Positions 16,050 through 24,565 of a stretch of DNA of 37,530 nucleotides are shown here, one piece after another; position 1 is the stretch's first letter; each line of letters starts with the position of its first letter. A program made the translations under genes and the position numbers. The DNA is from CAZOZP01 sp964584325. Its GTDB lineage: Bacteria > Bacteroidota > Ignavibacteria > Ignavibacteriales > Melioribacteraceae. The DNA is taken from NCBI GenBank assembly GCA_964584325.1, contig CAZOZP010000033.1:1-37530 (forward strand), read 5' to 3'. The notes beneath the pieces are model-generated. The model was not told the DNA's origin, searched no databases, and saw only the letters and a program-made list of their open reading frames with translations.

Positions 16050-17486
16050 ATGAAAAAATATATATTAATAATAATATTAGCCGTTTCAGTTGTATATCCG
16101 CAGATGAACGGTTCTTCCTGGAACTCGGATGCCAGAACTATGGCACTCGGAGGTATTGGTGCTGTTTCTTCACCCGGAATAAGATCATTCGGGAATAATC
16201 CTGCAAACCTTGTATTCAGCAGAGGCAAATCTACCGAAATGGTTTTACCGCTGCCTTTACCGAATGCTTCCGTTGTTACAGGAAATAATTTTATGTCGAT
16301 AAGCGATTTCAATTACTATTTTGGTGCAACGGATTCCACTAATAACGAAGGCAAAAAAGTTGGAAGATACCTTACGGAAGCAGATATTCAGAGACTTCAG
16401 GATATGATTGAAGAAGGAAACAATGTATTTGCATCGGTTAATATTAACTGGCTTTCTTTTGTCTATCATTCAACACCCGCCGCAGGGTCGTTCGGATTTT
16501 CAATCAATGATATAGTTGCAATGGATTTAGCGATTCCGAAAAATCTAATTAAACTTATGCCGGGCAATGAATTGGAGACTTTATATGATTTTAACGATAC
16601 AAAAATGCAGGCCTGGGGTCTAAGGGAGTATTCCTTGTCTTACGCAAGAGATGTTAGTGAAATTTTCAGCGGATTCTTTGAAAGCTTTTCGGCAGGTGTA
16701 AGGCTGAAATATATAAGCGGATTTGCATACATGGGACTCGAAAACATAAATACATCATTTTCTGTTAACGGGAGTTATGAATTTCAGGCTGAAAGCAAGC
16801 TTAAAGCAGTTACCGCGCTATCGCCTGATTTCGGTGTAAAGTACAATTTTGATGAGAGCACCGGTAACAGAGAATCAAACATAGGCCCTTTCCCTGAACC
16901 CGCGGGCAGCGGAATGGGTTTTGACGTTGGATTTACTGCCGTGCTTGACAGTGTTTGGGCGTTCGGTATTTCTATTAATGATATAGGAAGTATTAAGTGG
17001 GATAAAGAAACGGTTGCATATGAAGCTGATACAAGATTTACAATAAAAGGATTCAACGATAAAGACATTACAGATTCTCTGTTCAATACTCTTGAACCGG
17101 AAGGAAGATATACTGAAGCTTTTACAACTTCGTTACCTTCAAGTCTTAATTTAGGAGCTGAATTTCAACTTGATAAATTTCTTGATGGAGAATTTCCCGG
17201 TGAGATGCTTGTTCTGCTTCAGTATTCACAGGGATTTAATGAAGTACCCGGGAACACGGTTAAACCAAGAGCTGCTATTGGAATTGATTGGATGCCGGCA
17301 AACTGGTTCGCTTTCCGCAACGGTTTTTCGTTCGGGGGATACGATAAATTTCGTTGGAGCAGCGGAATAGGATTTATTACCGGTTCAACAGAAATTGATA
17401 TGACAGTCTCTCACGTAAACGGATTAATACTCGGAAATGATTTAAAAGCTTTGGGACTTACATGCGGAATGGCCTGGTATTTTTAA
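16050..17486 (+). CDS. Outer-membrane beta-barrel protein (DUF5723-like)
   Basis: A 478-aa protein with a signal peptide (MKKYILIIILAVSVVYPQ) and an N-terminal segment SDARTMALGGIGAVSSPGIR, close to the start of DUF5723/PorV-type outer-membrane barrels, which carry an 'aR..amGga..a' motif followed by NPA (here NNPANL). Amphipathic strands run through to the end, and the last residue is Phe (WYF), the signal used by the BAM machinery. No substrate can be named. It lies 8 nt downstream of the large lipoprotein gene. Its stop codon overlaps the stop of the converging lptG by 3 bases at 17484-17486. Confidence 0.78.
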   Translation: MKKYILIIILAVSVVYPQMNGSSWNSDARTMALGGIGAVSSPGIRSFGNNPANLVFSRGKSTEMVLPLPLPNASVVTGNNFMSISDFNYYFGATDSTNNEGKKVGRYLTEADIQRLQDMIEEGNNVFASVNINWLSFVYHSTPAAGSFGFSINDIVAMDLAIPKNLIKLMPGNELETLYDFNDTKMQAWGLREYSLSYARDVSEIFSGFFESFSAGVRLKYISGFAYMGLENINTSFSVNGSYEFQAESKLKAVTALSPDFGVKYNFDESTGNRESNIGPFPEPAGSGMGFDVGFTAVLDSVWAFGISINDIGSIKWDKETVAYEADTRFTIKGFNDKDITDSLFNTLEPEGRYTEAFTTSLPSSLNLGAEFQLDKFLDGEFPGEMLVLLQYSQGFNEVPGNTVKPRAAIGIDWMPANWFAFRNGFSFGGYDKFRWSSGIGFITGSTEIDMTVSHVNGLILGNDLKALGLTCGMAWYF

Positions 17487-18565
17487 TCGTTCATCCTTAA
17501 AAGATTGATTGCTGAGGCAGCCAGGAAAATAAAATTGGCAAGCCAGGCGGTAGTGAACGGGTCCAAGGCACCATTGGTTCCGAATGCCTGGCTTATTTTC
17601 ATAAATCCAAGATAAATGAAAGTAAGAAGCAGATTGATTCCAAAGTGAAGCGCCAGCCCGCCTTTCCTCTTATTGGCAGATATGGGAAGTCCTAAAAACA
17701 CCACAACAAGACTGGCAAATGCGAATGCAAATCGTGAATGATATTCAATTAGTTCTCTTGTAGGTGCATTTCCTGAAAGAAGCTGAGCTTCAGCAAAATT
17801 TTTCAGTTCCTCAAGATTCATTTCAGCCGGTTTTCTCTGTTTAGTTTCTATATCTTCAGGTTTAAAATTAAGTTTTGGATAAGGCATTTCACTGAATTTA
17901 TGCATATTTTCCTTTATATCAGAGAACTGACGCTGAATTCCGTCAAAAATCACCCAAGACTTAAGAGAATCAATATACTGCATTCTTGGAGCATCTACCC
18001 GCAAATCCATTTTTGTTATATCATTAGGCCGGAATTCCTGAAGACTTACTCTATAAGCATTTTTAGTTGAGGCATCGTAAAAAGAAATAGAAACTATTCT
18101 TGTTTTACTGTCCTGGAAGAAAATATTATTACTCGACTGCTCAATACCCTTATTCATATATTTCTGTTCGATGAATACCTTTCTTTTGTTTGCCTGCGGA
18201 ACTAAATATCCGCCGAAGTAAATTGAAAAAACAGAAATAAGGAAAGATACCGCAATGAAAGGAAGCATAAATCGGTATAGACTTATGCCGCTCGATTTAA
18301 TTGCTGTAATTTCATTTTGCGTGGACATTTTCCCGGCTGTAAAAAGACTTGAAAGCAGAACGGCAACAGGAGTCATAAGCCTTAGGATATCCGGAAGAAA
18401 AACAATATAGTATTCAATTATAAGATCTGTTGCAACATTGTTGTCGATAAAATCATCCATATTTTCCATAAGATCGATCACAACAAATAAGCCGGCGAAG
18501 GCGAAGAGGGCAAAAAGTGCAGTGCTTAAGAACTGGCGAATCAGATATCGGTCAAGAATTTTCAT
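17483..18565 (-). CDS. lptG: LPS export permease LptG
   Basis: A 360-aa inner-membrane permease of the LptF/LptG (YjgP/YjgQ) family. Together with LptF and the LptB ATPase it extracts lipopolysaccharide from the inner membrane and feeds it to the periplasmic bridge. The N-terminal half (MKILDRYLIRQFLSTALFAL, then TM2-TM3) contains the coupling helix near ITAIKSSGISLYRFMLPF. A periplasmic jellyroll domain lies at about 115-270, then three TM helices (about 270-355). The start overlaps the end of lptF by 14 nt, so the pair is translationally coupled. Which of the two genes is F or G is inferred from order and N-termini. Confidence 0.9.
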   Translation of the reverse strand: MKILDRYLIRQFLSTALFALFAFAGLFVVIDLMENMDDFIDNNVATDLIIEYYIVFLPDILRLMTPVAVLLSSLFTAGKMSTQNEITAIKSSGISLYRFMLPFIAVSFLISVFSIYFGGYLVPQANKRKVFIEQKYMNKGIEQSSNNIFFQDSKTRIVSISFYDASTKNAYRVSLQEFRPNDITKMDLRVDAPRMQYIDSLKSWVIFDGIQRQFSDIKENMHKFSEMPYPKLNFKPEDIETKQRKPAEMNLEELKNFAEAQLLSGNAPTRELIEYHSRFAFAFASLVVVFLGLPISANKRKGGLALHFGINLLLTFIYLGFMKISQAFGTNGALDPFTTAWLANFIFLAASAINLLRMND

Positions 18566-19925
18566 CTGAGACCTCTTCAGATTTGAAGGATTTCGGGAGC
18601 AGTTTCTTCAGGAAAGAGAAATCTACAGTAACTTGCTCTTTAGCTGTTTTAACTAATAGAAGAATTCCGAGAATCCCAAGAAAAATATTTGCACTCCACA
18701 TTCCCATCAAAGGTGAAACCATTCCCCGGTCTGCAAGTTTCTCCCCGCCGATTAAAAATGCCCAGTAAATGAAAATGAAAATAACGCTAACACCTGCGGC
18801 AACCCCCATTCCTCCCTTGCGGGTAATAGTACCAAGCGGAGCTCCTATCATTATAAAAATAATACAAGCAAAAGGAATTGAATACTTCTTGTATATCTCA
18901 ACATTAAAATTATTAAGCTGTTCCTGACTTCTTCTTAATTCTCCTATGGATTGAAGGAATGAAGACCTCTGAGCATAGAGTCTTTCGTCTGCTTTGAGGA
19001 TGAAGTAGGAATCCGGATTTTTTATATTAATTGGATTAGGATAGAAATACTGAGAGTCGGCAAAAAACGACTTATCAATTTTTTTTCTGAACGCACTTCT
19101 TAATTTATTATCTATTATTTCAAGACTATCGGCAATTAAGGCCAAATCATCAGCTCCGAGTTCACGGTCAGATTTTTCCAACCCGGCCGCAGTTTGCTTA
19201 AAAGAGAATTCCTCTCCGTTCATTGCAATTTTATGAGCTTTGAATGTAAGCTTCCTGTAAACGTTTTCATCAGTAACTTCAGATTCGTGAATCTCTCCGT
19301 TTTGAAGATCCATCATAAGTTTAGAGTGGTTTTTAGAAAAATATATTCTGCCTTTTTCAGCCGTTACAACATTTTTCTTTGCCGCTCTTGAGAAATCATA
19401 GATTGTTACTCCCGTCATACTGTTTGTAACCGGGTCAACTTCGCGGGCAAGTATGGAAAAGTTAGGTACATCAGAATTAAAGACCCCCGGAACAAGAGAA
19501 AAAGTAGGCTTCTGATTTCTGATATCCATCATTAATATGCGAGCCTGATGGTTAGCTTCAGGATAAACATAATTATTAAAAAGAACAAGAAGATAAAACA
19601 ATCCTGCGGCAATAAGAAACGGAGCAAGAATCATTCTGTAGAGACTGATGCCGGCAGATTTCATCACGGCAACTTCATTATTCTGCGACATATTTCCGAA
19701 AGCCATCAATGTAGCCACAAGAACTGACATTGGAACTACAAGAACAAGCATCCAGGCAAGGTTGTATGCAATTAATTTTGTGATAATCCAAAAACTTAGG
19801 CCCTTGCCAATCAGTTTATCGGCAAATTTCATAAGAAATTGAAGAAGTAATACCGAAATCAGCGTAAAAAGAGAACCGATAAAAGGGAAGAAGTGGTTCC
19901 TTAAAATGTATCTGTAAATGAGCAT
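18552..19925 (-). CDS. lptF: LPS export permease LptF
   Basis: The partner permease of LptG. From ATG at 19925 it is 457 aa, longer than lptG because of a larger periplasmic domain (about 110-360). TM1-3 span about 10-120 and include the coupling segment NNEVAVMKSAGISLYRMILA. The last three TM helices carry PFACIIFIMIGAPLGTITRK and later WAFLIGGEKLADRG, as in the family. An in-frame TTG at 19937 would add four residues, but MLIYRYILRNHF fits the usual start. 19938-20088 is an AT-rich gap between divergent genes and probably holds both promoters. Confidence 0.9.
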   Translation of the reverse strand: MLIYRYILRNHFFPFIGSLFTLISVLLLQFLMKFADKLIGKGLSFWIITKLIAYNLAWMLVLVVPMSVLVATLMAFGNMSQNNEVAVMKSAGISLYRMILAPFLIAAGLFYLLVLFNNYVYPEANHQARILMMDIRNQKPTFSLVPGVFNSDVPNFSILAREVDPVTNSMTGVTIYDFSRAAKKNVVTAEKGRIYFSKNHSKLMMDLQNGEIHESEVTDENVYRKLTFKAHKIAMNGEEFSFKQTAAGLEKSDRELGADDLALIADSLEIIDNKLRSAFRKKIDKSFFADSQYFYPNPINIKNPDSYFILKADERLYAQRSSFLQSIGELRRSQEQLNNFNVEIYKKYSIPFACIIFIMIGAPLGTITRKGGMGVAAGVSVIFIFIYWAFLIGGEKLADRGMVSPLMGMWSANIFLGILGILLLVKTAKEQVTVDFSFLKKLLPKSFKSEEVSDENS

Positions 19926-20075
19926 CTGTAAAGCCAATTAAAAATCAAACGTTAAATTAAGCAATATTGTCATTTTTTTCCGATTTTTATGCGAAAATTC
20001 GTTATTTTTTGTTGCTGTTTGATAGAAGAAATTCTAATAATCTTAAAGACCCGAACTGCATAAAATATATAAACC

Positions 20076-20083
20076 AAAGGAGA
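20076..20083 (+). promoter_or_regulatory. Shine-Dalgarno site fixing a GTG start
   Basis: AAAGGAGA lies about 6 nt before GTG at 20089, the start of the M20 peptidase gene. Confidence 0.7.
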
Positions 20084-20088
20084 ATAAA

Positions 20089-21459
20089 GTGGAAAAGGCT
20101 GTTGATTATATCCGGCAGAATTTTACCGGTTACGTTGAAGAGATGAAGGAATATCTCAGAATTCCAAGTATCAGTGCACTTCCGGAGAATAAAGCAGATG
20201 TTGATAAGTGTGCGGATTTTCTTGTGGCAAAGCTGAAATCCGCAGGATTAAAAAATGCCGAGAAAATTCCTACTGAAGGTCACCCGCTTGTTTATGCCGA
20301 ATGGATGGAAGCAAAAGGTAAGCCTACAATTCTCATTTACGGCCATTATGATGTTCAGCCGGTTGACCCGCTCGATCAATGGACAAATCCTCCTTTCGAC
20401 CCTGTGGTTAAAGACAATGTGATATACGCACGCGGAACAAGCGACGATAAAGGACAGAATTTTATTCATATCAAATCAGTTGAAGCATTACTGAAAACCT
20501 ACGGCACTCTTCCGGTAAATGTTAAGTTTATACTGGAAGGAGAGGAAGAAGTAGGAAGCGAGAATCTCACGAAATTTCTATCAAAAAACAAAAAAATGCT
20601 GGAATGTAATGCAGTTCTGATTTCAGATACATCTCTTTATGATGAAGGAATTCCGACAATTACATACGGACTGAGAGGATTGCTTTACACTGAAATTGAA
20701 ATTACCGGACCTAACCGCGACCTCCATTCAGGCAGTATGGGCGGTGCATTCGCAAATCCGATAATTGAACTTGCCAACCTGATTGCAAAACTCAAAGACA
20801 AAAAAGGGAAAATTACCATACCAAATTTCTATCAGGATGTAATTCCTCTAACAAGAAAAGAAAGAGCAAATTTCGACAGACTTAAATTCAACGATAAAAA
20901 ATTTGCAAAAGAATATGGCGTGAAAGAATTAAAAGGAGAAGACGGATTTTCTACACTCGAGAGACTGTGGTGCAGACCTACTTTGGATTGTAACGGAATA
21001 AAAGGCGGATTTCTGGGTGAAGGCGCAAAAACTGTAATCCCTTCAAAAGCTTCGGCAAAAATCTCTATGAGACTTGTACCGAATCAGAAACCCGGACTTA
21101 TTGCAAAAGACTTCAAACAGTACATTCAATCGCTGATTCCTAATACTGTAAAGGCTGAAGTTAAAGTTTACCACAGCGCTTTGCCTGTTGTTGTAGAACT
21201 TGATAGTCCGGTAATTAAAGCTGCCGAAAAAGCCCTTGCAAGATCATTTAAAAGAGAGACTGTTTTTACCCGCGAAGGAGGATCAATTCCGATTGTTGTT
21301 GATTTTATGAGATATCTGAATGTTCCGGCACTTCTGATGGGGTTCGGCCTTGATTCCGACAACATACATTCACCTGATGAACATTGGGATCTGAAGAATT
21401 TCGAAATGGGGCTTGTCAGTTCAATATTTTTCCTTGAAGAATACGGAAAAAATAAATGA
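20089..21459 (+). CDS. M20 family metallodipeptidase
   Basis: A 456-aa cytosolic di-zinc peptidase of the M20 clan, closest in style to CNDP-type dipeptidases. Metal-binding and catalytic residues stand out: H86 and D88 in YGHYDVQPVDP, bridging D119 in GTSDDKGQ, the acidic cluster E152-E154 in EGEEEVGS, and the late His in NIHSPDEHW (about residue 427). The dimerisation or lid domain covers about 200-370 (opening RGLLYTEIEITGPNRDLHSG). It starts at GTG with a strong Shine-Dalgarno. Its ATGA overlap with the next lipoprotein gene shows that they form one operon. The exact substrate is unknown; DapE- or ArgE-type deacylase activity is less likely given the length. Confidence 0.88.
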   Translation: MEKAVDYIRQNFTGYVEEMKEYLRIPSISALPENKADVDKCADFLVAKLKSAGLKNAEKIPTEGHPLVYAEWMEAKGKPTILIYGHYDVQPVDPLDQWTNPPFDPVVKDNVIYARGTSDDKGQNFIHIKSVEALLKTYGTLPVNVKFILEGEEEVGSENLTKFLSKNKKMLECNAVLISDTSLYDEGIPTITYGLRGLLYTEIEITGPNRDLHSGSMGGAFANPIIELANLIAKLKDKKGKITIPNFYQDVIPLTRKERANFDRLKFNDKKFAKEYGVKELKGEDGFSTLERLWCRPTLDCNGIKGGFLGEGAKTVIPSKASAKISMRLVPNQKPGLIAKDFKQYIQSLIPNTVKAEVKVYHSALPVVVELDSPVIKAAEKALARSFKRETVFTREGGSIPIVVDFMRYLNVPALLMGFGLDSDNIHSPDEHWDLKNFEMGLVSSIFFLEEYGKNK

Positions 21460-22262
21460 AATTATTAAAGTTTACCTTGTTTATATTTCTTATAATGCTT
21501 GTTTCCTGCGGAGGAGATAGCAGCGAAGACGAAAACCAAAGATCGCTTGACTATAAAAGAGCAATGGAAGAAAAGATAGCCAGGGAACGTTTCCCTTGCG
21601 ATACATTGGCGGTTAAGGATTTTATAGCTCAAAGTTATCCGACCGGTACTTATCTCGTTGAATTCGACAGAACATTCACATACAATGTGCCGAAATCTGC
21701 AGTGATCTATTACGGCCCTTCTAAAAATTATGTTTTTGCCTTGATTGCAAAATCGAAAGAAGGCGAAAGAAACATCGAACCAAAAAATGTGATAGGATTC
21801 AGCAGCAGTTTCATTAATCTCGACAGTACAAAACTCGGAACGGCATTTTTCTATGTAACGCTATTAAGATGCAGGGATAATTCATTTGAAGTTATGTGGG
21901 AGTCACCGGTACCGATTCACGGCGGATTCAATTATATGAAGATTGAAACCTGGAGAGCAAGAAACATAAAATATCTTCGTGTTAATTTTGAAGACGGGAT
22001 TAAACTTGGGAACAGGAATTACAATTTCTTCTTCATTGACGGTATTGATAAACCGCCTCATCTGATGGAATCGTATGAAGGCATTGCTTTTAAGCGCACA
22101 CTGGCGAATTTAAACGACGATAAGTTCCCTGATTACTGGGAATACAGGTTTGTAGATTCAGTAACCTACAACAGACTGATAGATTCAATCCCTTTTACCT
22201 GGGATACGTTAAAGAGTTTATATACAACTAAAGTTAACAGACAATGGACGCGTAAATATTGA
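21456..22262 (+). CDS. Lipoprotein of unknown function
   Basis: A 268-aa exported protein. MKLLKFTLFIFLIMLVSC gives a standard lipobox LVSC with C18 lipidated, followed by GGDSS, a flexible acidic stretch. The globular part has a mixed alpha/beta look and includes a WESPVPIHGGFNYMKIETWR segment near residues 148-167. I do not recognise the family. It overlaps the end of the M20 peptidase gene by 4 nt (ATGA), and the YgfZ-like gene follows after 10 nt. Confidence 0.75.
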   Translation: MKLLKFTLFIFLIMLVSCGGDSSEDENQRSLDYKRAMEEKIARERFPCDTLAVKDFIAQSYPTGTYLVEFDRTFTYNVPKSAVIYYGPSKNYVFALIAKSKEGERNIEPKNVIGFSSSFINLDSTKLGTAFFYVTLLRCRDNSFEVMWESPVPIHGGFNYMKIETWRARNIKYLRVNFEDGIKLGNRNYNFFFIDGIDKPPHLMESYEGIAFKRTLANLNDDKFPDYWEYRFVDSVTYNRLIDSIPFTWDTLKSLYTTKVNRQWTRKY

Positions 22263-22272
22263 AGGTTTAATA

Positions 22273-23367
22273 ATGGAAGAAAAGAATTATCTGACAAGTT
22301 TAGCTGAAACATACAAGAAAATATTTCCGAAGGCTGATGTGGCGGAATCCGGAATAATCGACTCCTACACAAATACAGAAGAAGAATATTATGCCTTTAG
22401 AAGAGGAGTCTCAGTAAGGGATATATCTTCGAATTCCTTAATCGAATTAAGAGGTGAAGTCTCTTTGGATTTTCTGCACAGGATTTCAACGAACATAATG
22501 AATGAACTGCCGGTAAGCAAAGCGAGAAGAACACTTTTTACAAACGAAAAGGGCAGACTTATTGACCGTACAACAATAATAAATTTTACAGAATTTGTTC
22601 TTGTGTGCGGTTCTTATGAAAATAAGTCAAAACTACTTTCCTGGCTAAGGAATTTCGCTCATGTAGAACCAATTGAATTAAAGGATGTGTCAGGGAAATA
22701 TCTGATACTCGAATTTGCAGGTCCGCAAGCTGAATCATATCTGACGCTTATTGCTGGCAAAGCACTCGATTCACTTGAAAAAGACTCGCTGTTTAGAATT
22801 GGGACAGACGGATTCGAGTTGATATTCTACAGACTTGAAAATATTGCCGGGCAGCAGAAATTCTGGATGATAGGTGATATGGCCAAGGCAGAATCGATAA
22901 TTGAATATGTCATTAACAGCAATATTGTTTTTGACCTGAAGTTTGCAGGAAGAAAAGCTTTTGATATATTCAGGATTGAGCAGGGTATTCCCTCAGCACC
23001 TGAAGAAATAAATCTGTTTTTTAATCCGTATGATATAAATCTGATAAGTGAAGTGTCTTTTAATAAAGGATGCTATATCGGACAGGAAGTTATTGCAAAA
23101 ATTGAAAGCAGCGGTAAAGCCGGTCGCAATCTTTATGGTGCAATCTTTGACGAACCGCTGGAAATGGAAGAAACACTTCCGGTACAGGATGCTGAAGGCA
23201 ATGAAGCAGGAAAACTTACCAGCGTGGCGAAATCAGGACTGACCGGTAAATTTATTGGCTTGACAGTTCTGAAAGCTCAGGGAATAACTGAAGGTCAGAC
23301 ATTTTTTGCCGTAAAAGACGGAAATAAATTAAAATTCAAAGTCACAAAACTTCCATTTAAACGATGA
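22273..23367 (+). CDS. ygfZ: YgfZ/GcvT-like folate-binding protein
   Basis: A 364-aa protein of the GcvT-fold YgfZ family, which uses tetrahydrofolate to help build or repair certain iron-sulfur enzymes such as MiaB. The family signature KGCYIGQEVIAKIESSGK (about residues 264-281) includes the conserved Cys of K-G-C-Y-x-G-Q-E. The N-terminal GcvT domain carries RDISSNSLIELRGEVSLDFL. True GcvT proteins are of similar length but lack the KGCYxGQE motif, so aminomethyltransferase is rejected. It ends with an ATGA overlap into the next gene. Confidence 0.88.
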   Translation: MEEKNYLTSLAETYKKIFPKADVAESGIIDSYTNTEEEYYAFRRGVSVRDISSNSLIELRGEVSLDFLHRISTNIMNELPVSKARRTLFTNEKGRLIDRTTIINFTEFVLVCGSYENKSKLLSWLRNFAHVEPIELKDVSGKYLILEFAGPQAESYLTLIAGKALDSLEKDSLFRIGTDGFELIFYRLENIAGQQKFWMIGDMAKAESIIEYVINSNIVFDLKFAGRKAFDIFRIEQGIPSAPEEINLFFNPYDINLISEVSFNKGCYIGQEVIAKIESSGKAGRNLYGAIFDEPLEMEETLPVQDAEGNEAGKLTSVAKSGLTGKFIGLTVLKAQGITEGQTFFAVKDGNKLKFKVTKLPFKR

Positions 23368-23903
23368 AAATATATACGAAAACAGGGGATGACGGAACCA
23401 CAGCTCTTTTCGGAGGAGAGCGTGTTTCAAAAGACAATCTGAGACTTGAAGCCTACGGTACGGTCGATGAACTTAACGCAGTACTTGGAATGGCACAGGT
23501 AAAAGTAAGCAGCGATCTGAATGAATTTGTAAACAGTCTTCAGAACGATCTGTTTATACTAGGTGCAGATTTAGCCTCGCCTTTAGGCACAAAAAGCGAT
23601 TATGTGCCCAGGGTGGATAAAAAAATGATTGAGGAACTGGAAAAAAGCATAGATAAGTACTCTGATTTAATACCGGAATTAAAACAGTTTATTCTTCCGG
23701 GAGGAAGCGAAGGCTCAGGCATTCTGCATTTTGCAAGAACCGTTTGCAGAAGAGCTGAGAGAAACACGGTAACACTCGCGAAATCCATTGAAATTAATGT
23801 AAATGTTATTGTATATTTGAATCGTCTCTCAGATTTATTATTTGTTCTTTCAAGATATGAGAATGCCGTAAGAGGAATTGAAGATATCCCCTGGAAAAAA
23901 TAG
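23364..23903 (+). CDS. ATP:cob(I)alamin adenosyltransferase, PduO type
   Basis: A 179-aa enzyme that transfers the adenosyl group of ATP to cob(I)alamin to form coenzyme B12. The ATP-binding N-terminus MKIYTKTGDDGTTALFGGER and the later GTVDELNAVLG are typical, as is the FARTVCRRAERNTVTL helix (residues about 127-142) with the conserved R-x-x-x-R-R-A-E-R. The five-helix bundle length is normal. The gene overlaps the upstream ygfZ-like gene by 4 nt. Its TAG stop ends at 23903, and that final G is also the first base of the tmRNA. No cobalamin riboswitch is visible upstream. Confidence 0.92.
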   Translation: MKIYTKTGDDGTTALFGGERVSKDNLRLEAYGTVDELNAVLGMAQVKVSSDLNEFVNSLQNDLFILGADLASPLGTKSDYVPRVDKKMIEELEKSIDKYSDLIPELKQFILPGGSEGSGILHFARTVCRRAERNTVTLAKSIEINVNVIVYLNRLSDLLFVLSRYENAVRGIEDIPWKK

Positions 23904-24250
23904 GGGGTGAAATTGGTTTCGACGGGATTATTATGAGGTTGGATGGCACACCGTGTTCCCGATAGACACGTTAACGAAATCGGAAGCCAATAACTGGCGA
24001 AAATTCTTACGCTTTAGCAGCTTAATTTAAGCTGCCGTTCCCTGGATCCCCGTGTACCGGGATTCTACGGAGCGCCGCAATGGTACAATAGCCGAATCGA
24101 GTGCGCGGGTAGAGGAGGCGAAACTTAACCGGGCTGGTCTTAATCGCCTTGTCTGCAGGGGACGCTAAGACGAGATAAAAATACAGACTAAGTGTGTAGA
24201 GGTCTTTCAGCAAGTAGTTTCGGACGCGGGTTCGACTCCCGCCACCTCCA
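23903..24250 (+). ncRNA. ssrA: Transfer-messenger RNA (tmRNA)
   Basis: tmRNA rescues stalled ribosomes with SmpB and tags the nascent chain for proteolysis. The 5' end GGGGGTG (23903-23909) pairs with CACCTCC (24243-24249) as a 7-bp acceptor stem with one G-U pair. The T arm is GCGGG-TTCGACT-CCCGC. The tag reading frame at 23996-24025 ends GCTTTAGCAGCTTAA. After the discriminator A24250 the genome has CTA rather than CCA, so CCA is presumably added by the nucleotidyltransferase. The first base coincides with the last base of the preceding TAG stop, so the 5' end must be cut from a shared transcript unless a promoter lies inside the coding gene. Confidence 0.96.
23996..24025 (+). other. tmRNA tag-peptide reading frame (GENSYALAA)
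   Basis: In-frame codons GGC GAA AAT TCT TAC GCT, then TTA GCA GCT TAA, encode GENSYALAA. The GENxYALAA type is known from Bacteroidota (for example GENNYALAA in Porphyromonas). The stop lies in a hairpin, AGCAGCTTAA with TTAAGCTGC. The resume codon GGC is inferred by comparison. Confidence 0.85.
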
Positions 24251-24262
24251 CTAAGTTGTTAT

Positions 24263-24308
24263 AAAAACCCCGCTTATCAATATGCGATTTTGATAAGCGG
24301 GGTTTTTT
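24263..24308 (+). terminator. Rho-independent terminator of ssrA
   Basis: CCCCGCTTATCA (24268-24279) pairs perfectly with TGATAAGCGGGG (24291-24302), flanked by A5 before and T6 (24303-24308) after. It is a strong terminator 13 nt past the tmRNA end. Confidence 0.95.
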
Positions 24309-24333
24309 GTTGGTATTCAATAACTCAGAATAA

Positions 24334-24534
24334 ACCCAAATTATTCGTTAGAAAATCTTTATCACTGAATACCATTGCAAAGAAAGAATAATTTGGGTAA
24401 CCCCGCCTTACAAAATCTTATCCCGCATTTTGCGGGATTTAGATTTTGTTAGGCGATTTGTCATTACTTTCTTCCTCAATGACAAATTTGGGATAAATTA
24501 TTTCTTGCAGTAAACTAAATAATTTGGTATTTAG
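24334..24534. repeat. Cluster of nested inverted repeats between ssrA and sbcD
   Basis: The gap holds no gene. It has four inverted repeats in a row: ACCCAAATTATTC at 24334-24346 with its complement at 24386-24398; a long hairpin of 23-24-nt arms at 24405-24427 and 24431-24454 (GCCTTACAAAATCT... with ...AGATTTTGTTAGGC, loop TTT, inner TCCCGCA/TGCGGGA); ATTTGTCATT at 24456-24465 with 24478-24487; and CTAAATA at 24515-24521 with 24528-24534. The word AATAATTTGG occurs at 24387 and 24519. The whole looks like a small non-coding mobile (MITE- or REP-like) element, but no target duplication is evident. Confidence 0.65.
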
Positions 24535-24565
24535 GGATACATAAATAAATTTCAGAGGCAATGAA

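Noticed and set aside
22273..23367. Glycine cleavage T protein (GcvT)
   Set aside because: The KGCYIGQE motif marks the YgfZ branch, and no gcvH or gcvP is nearby.
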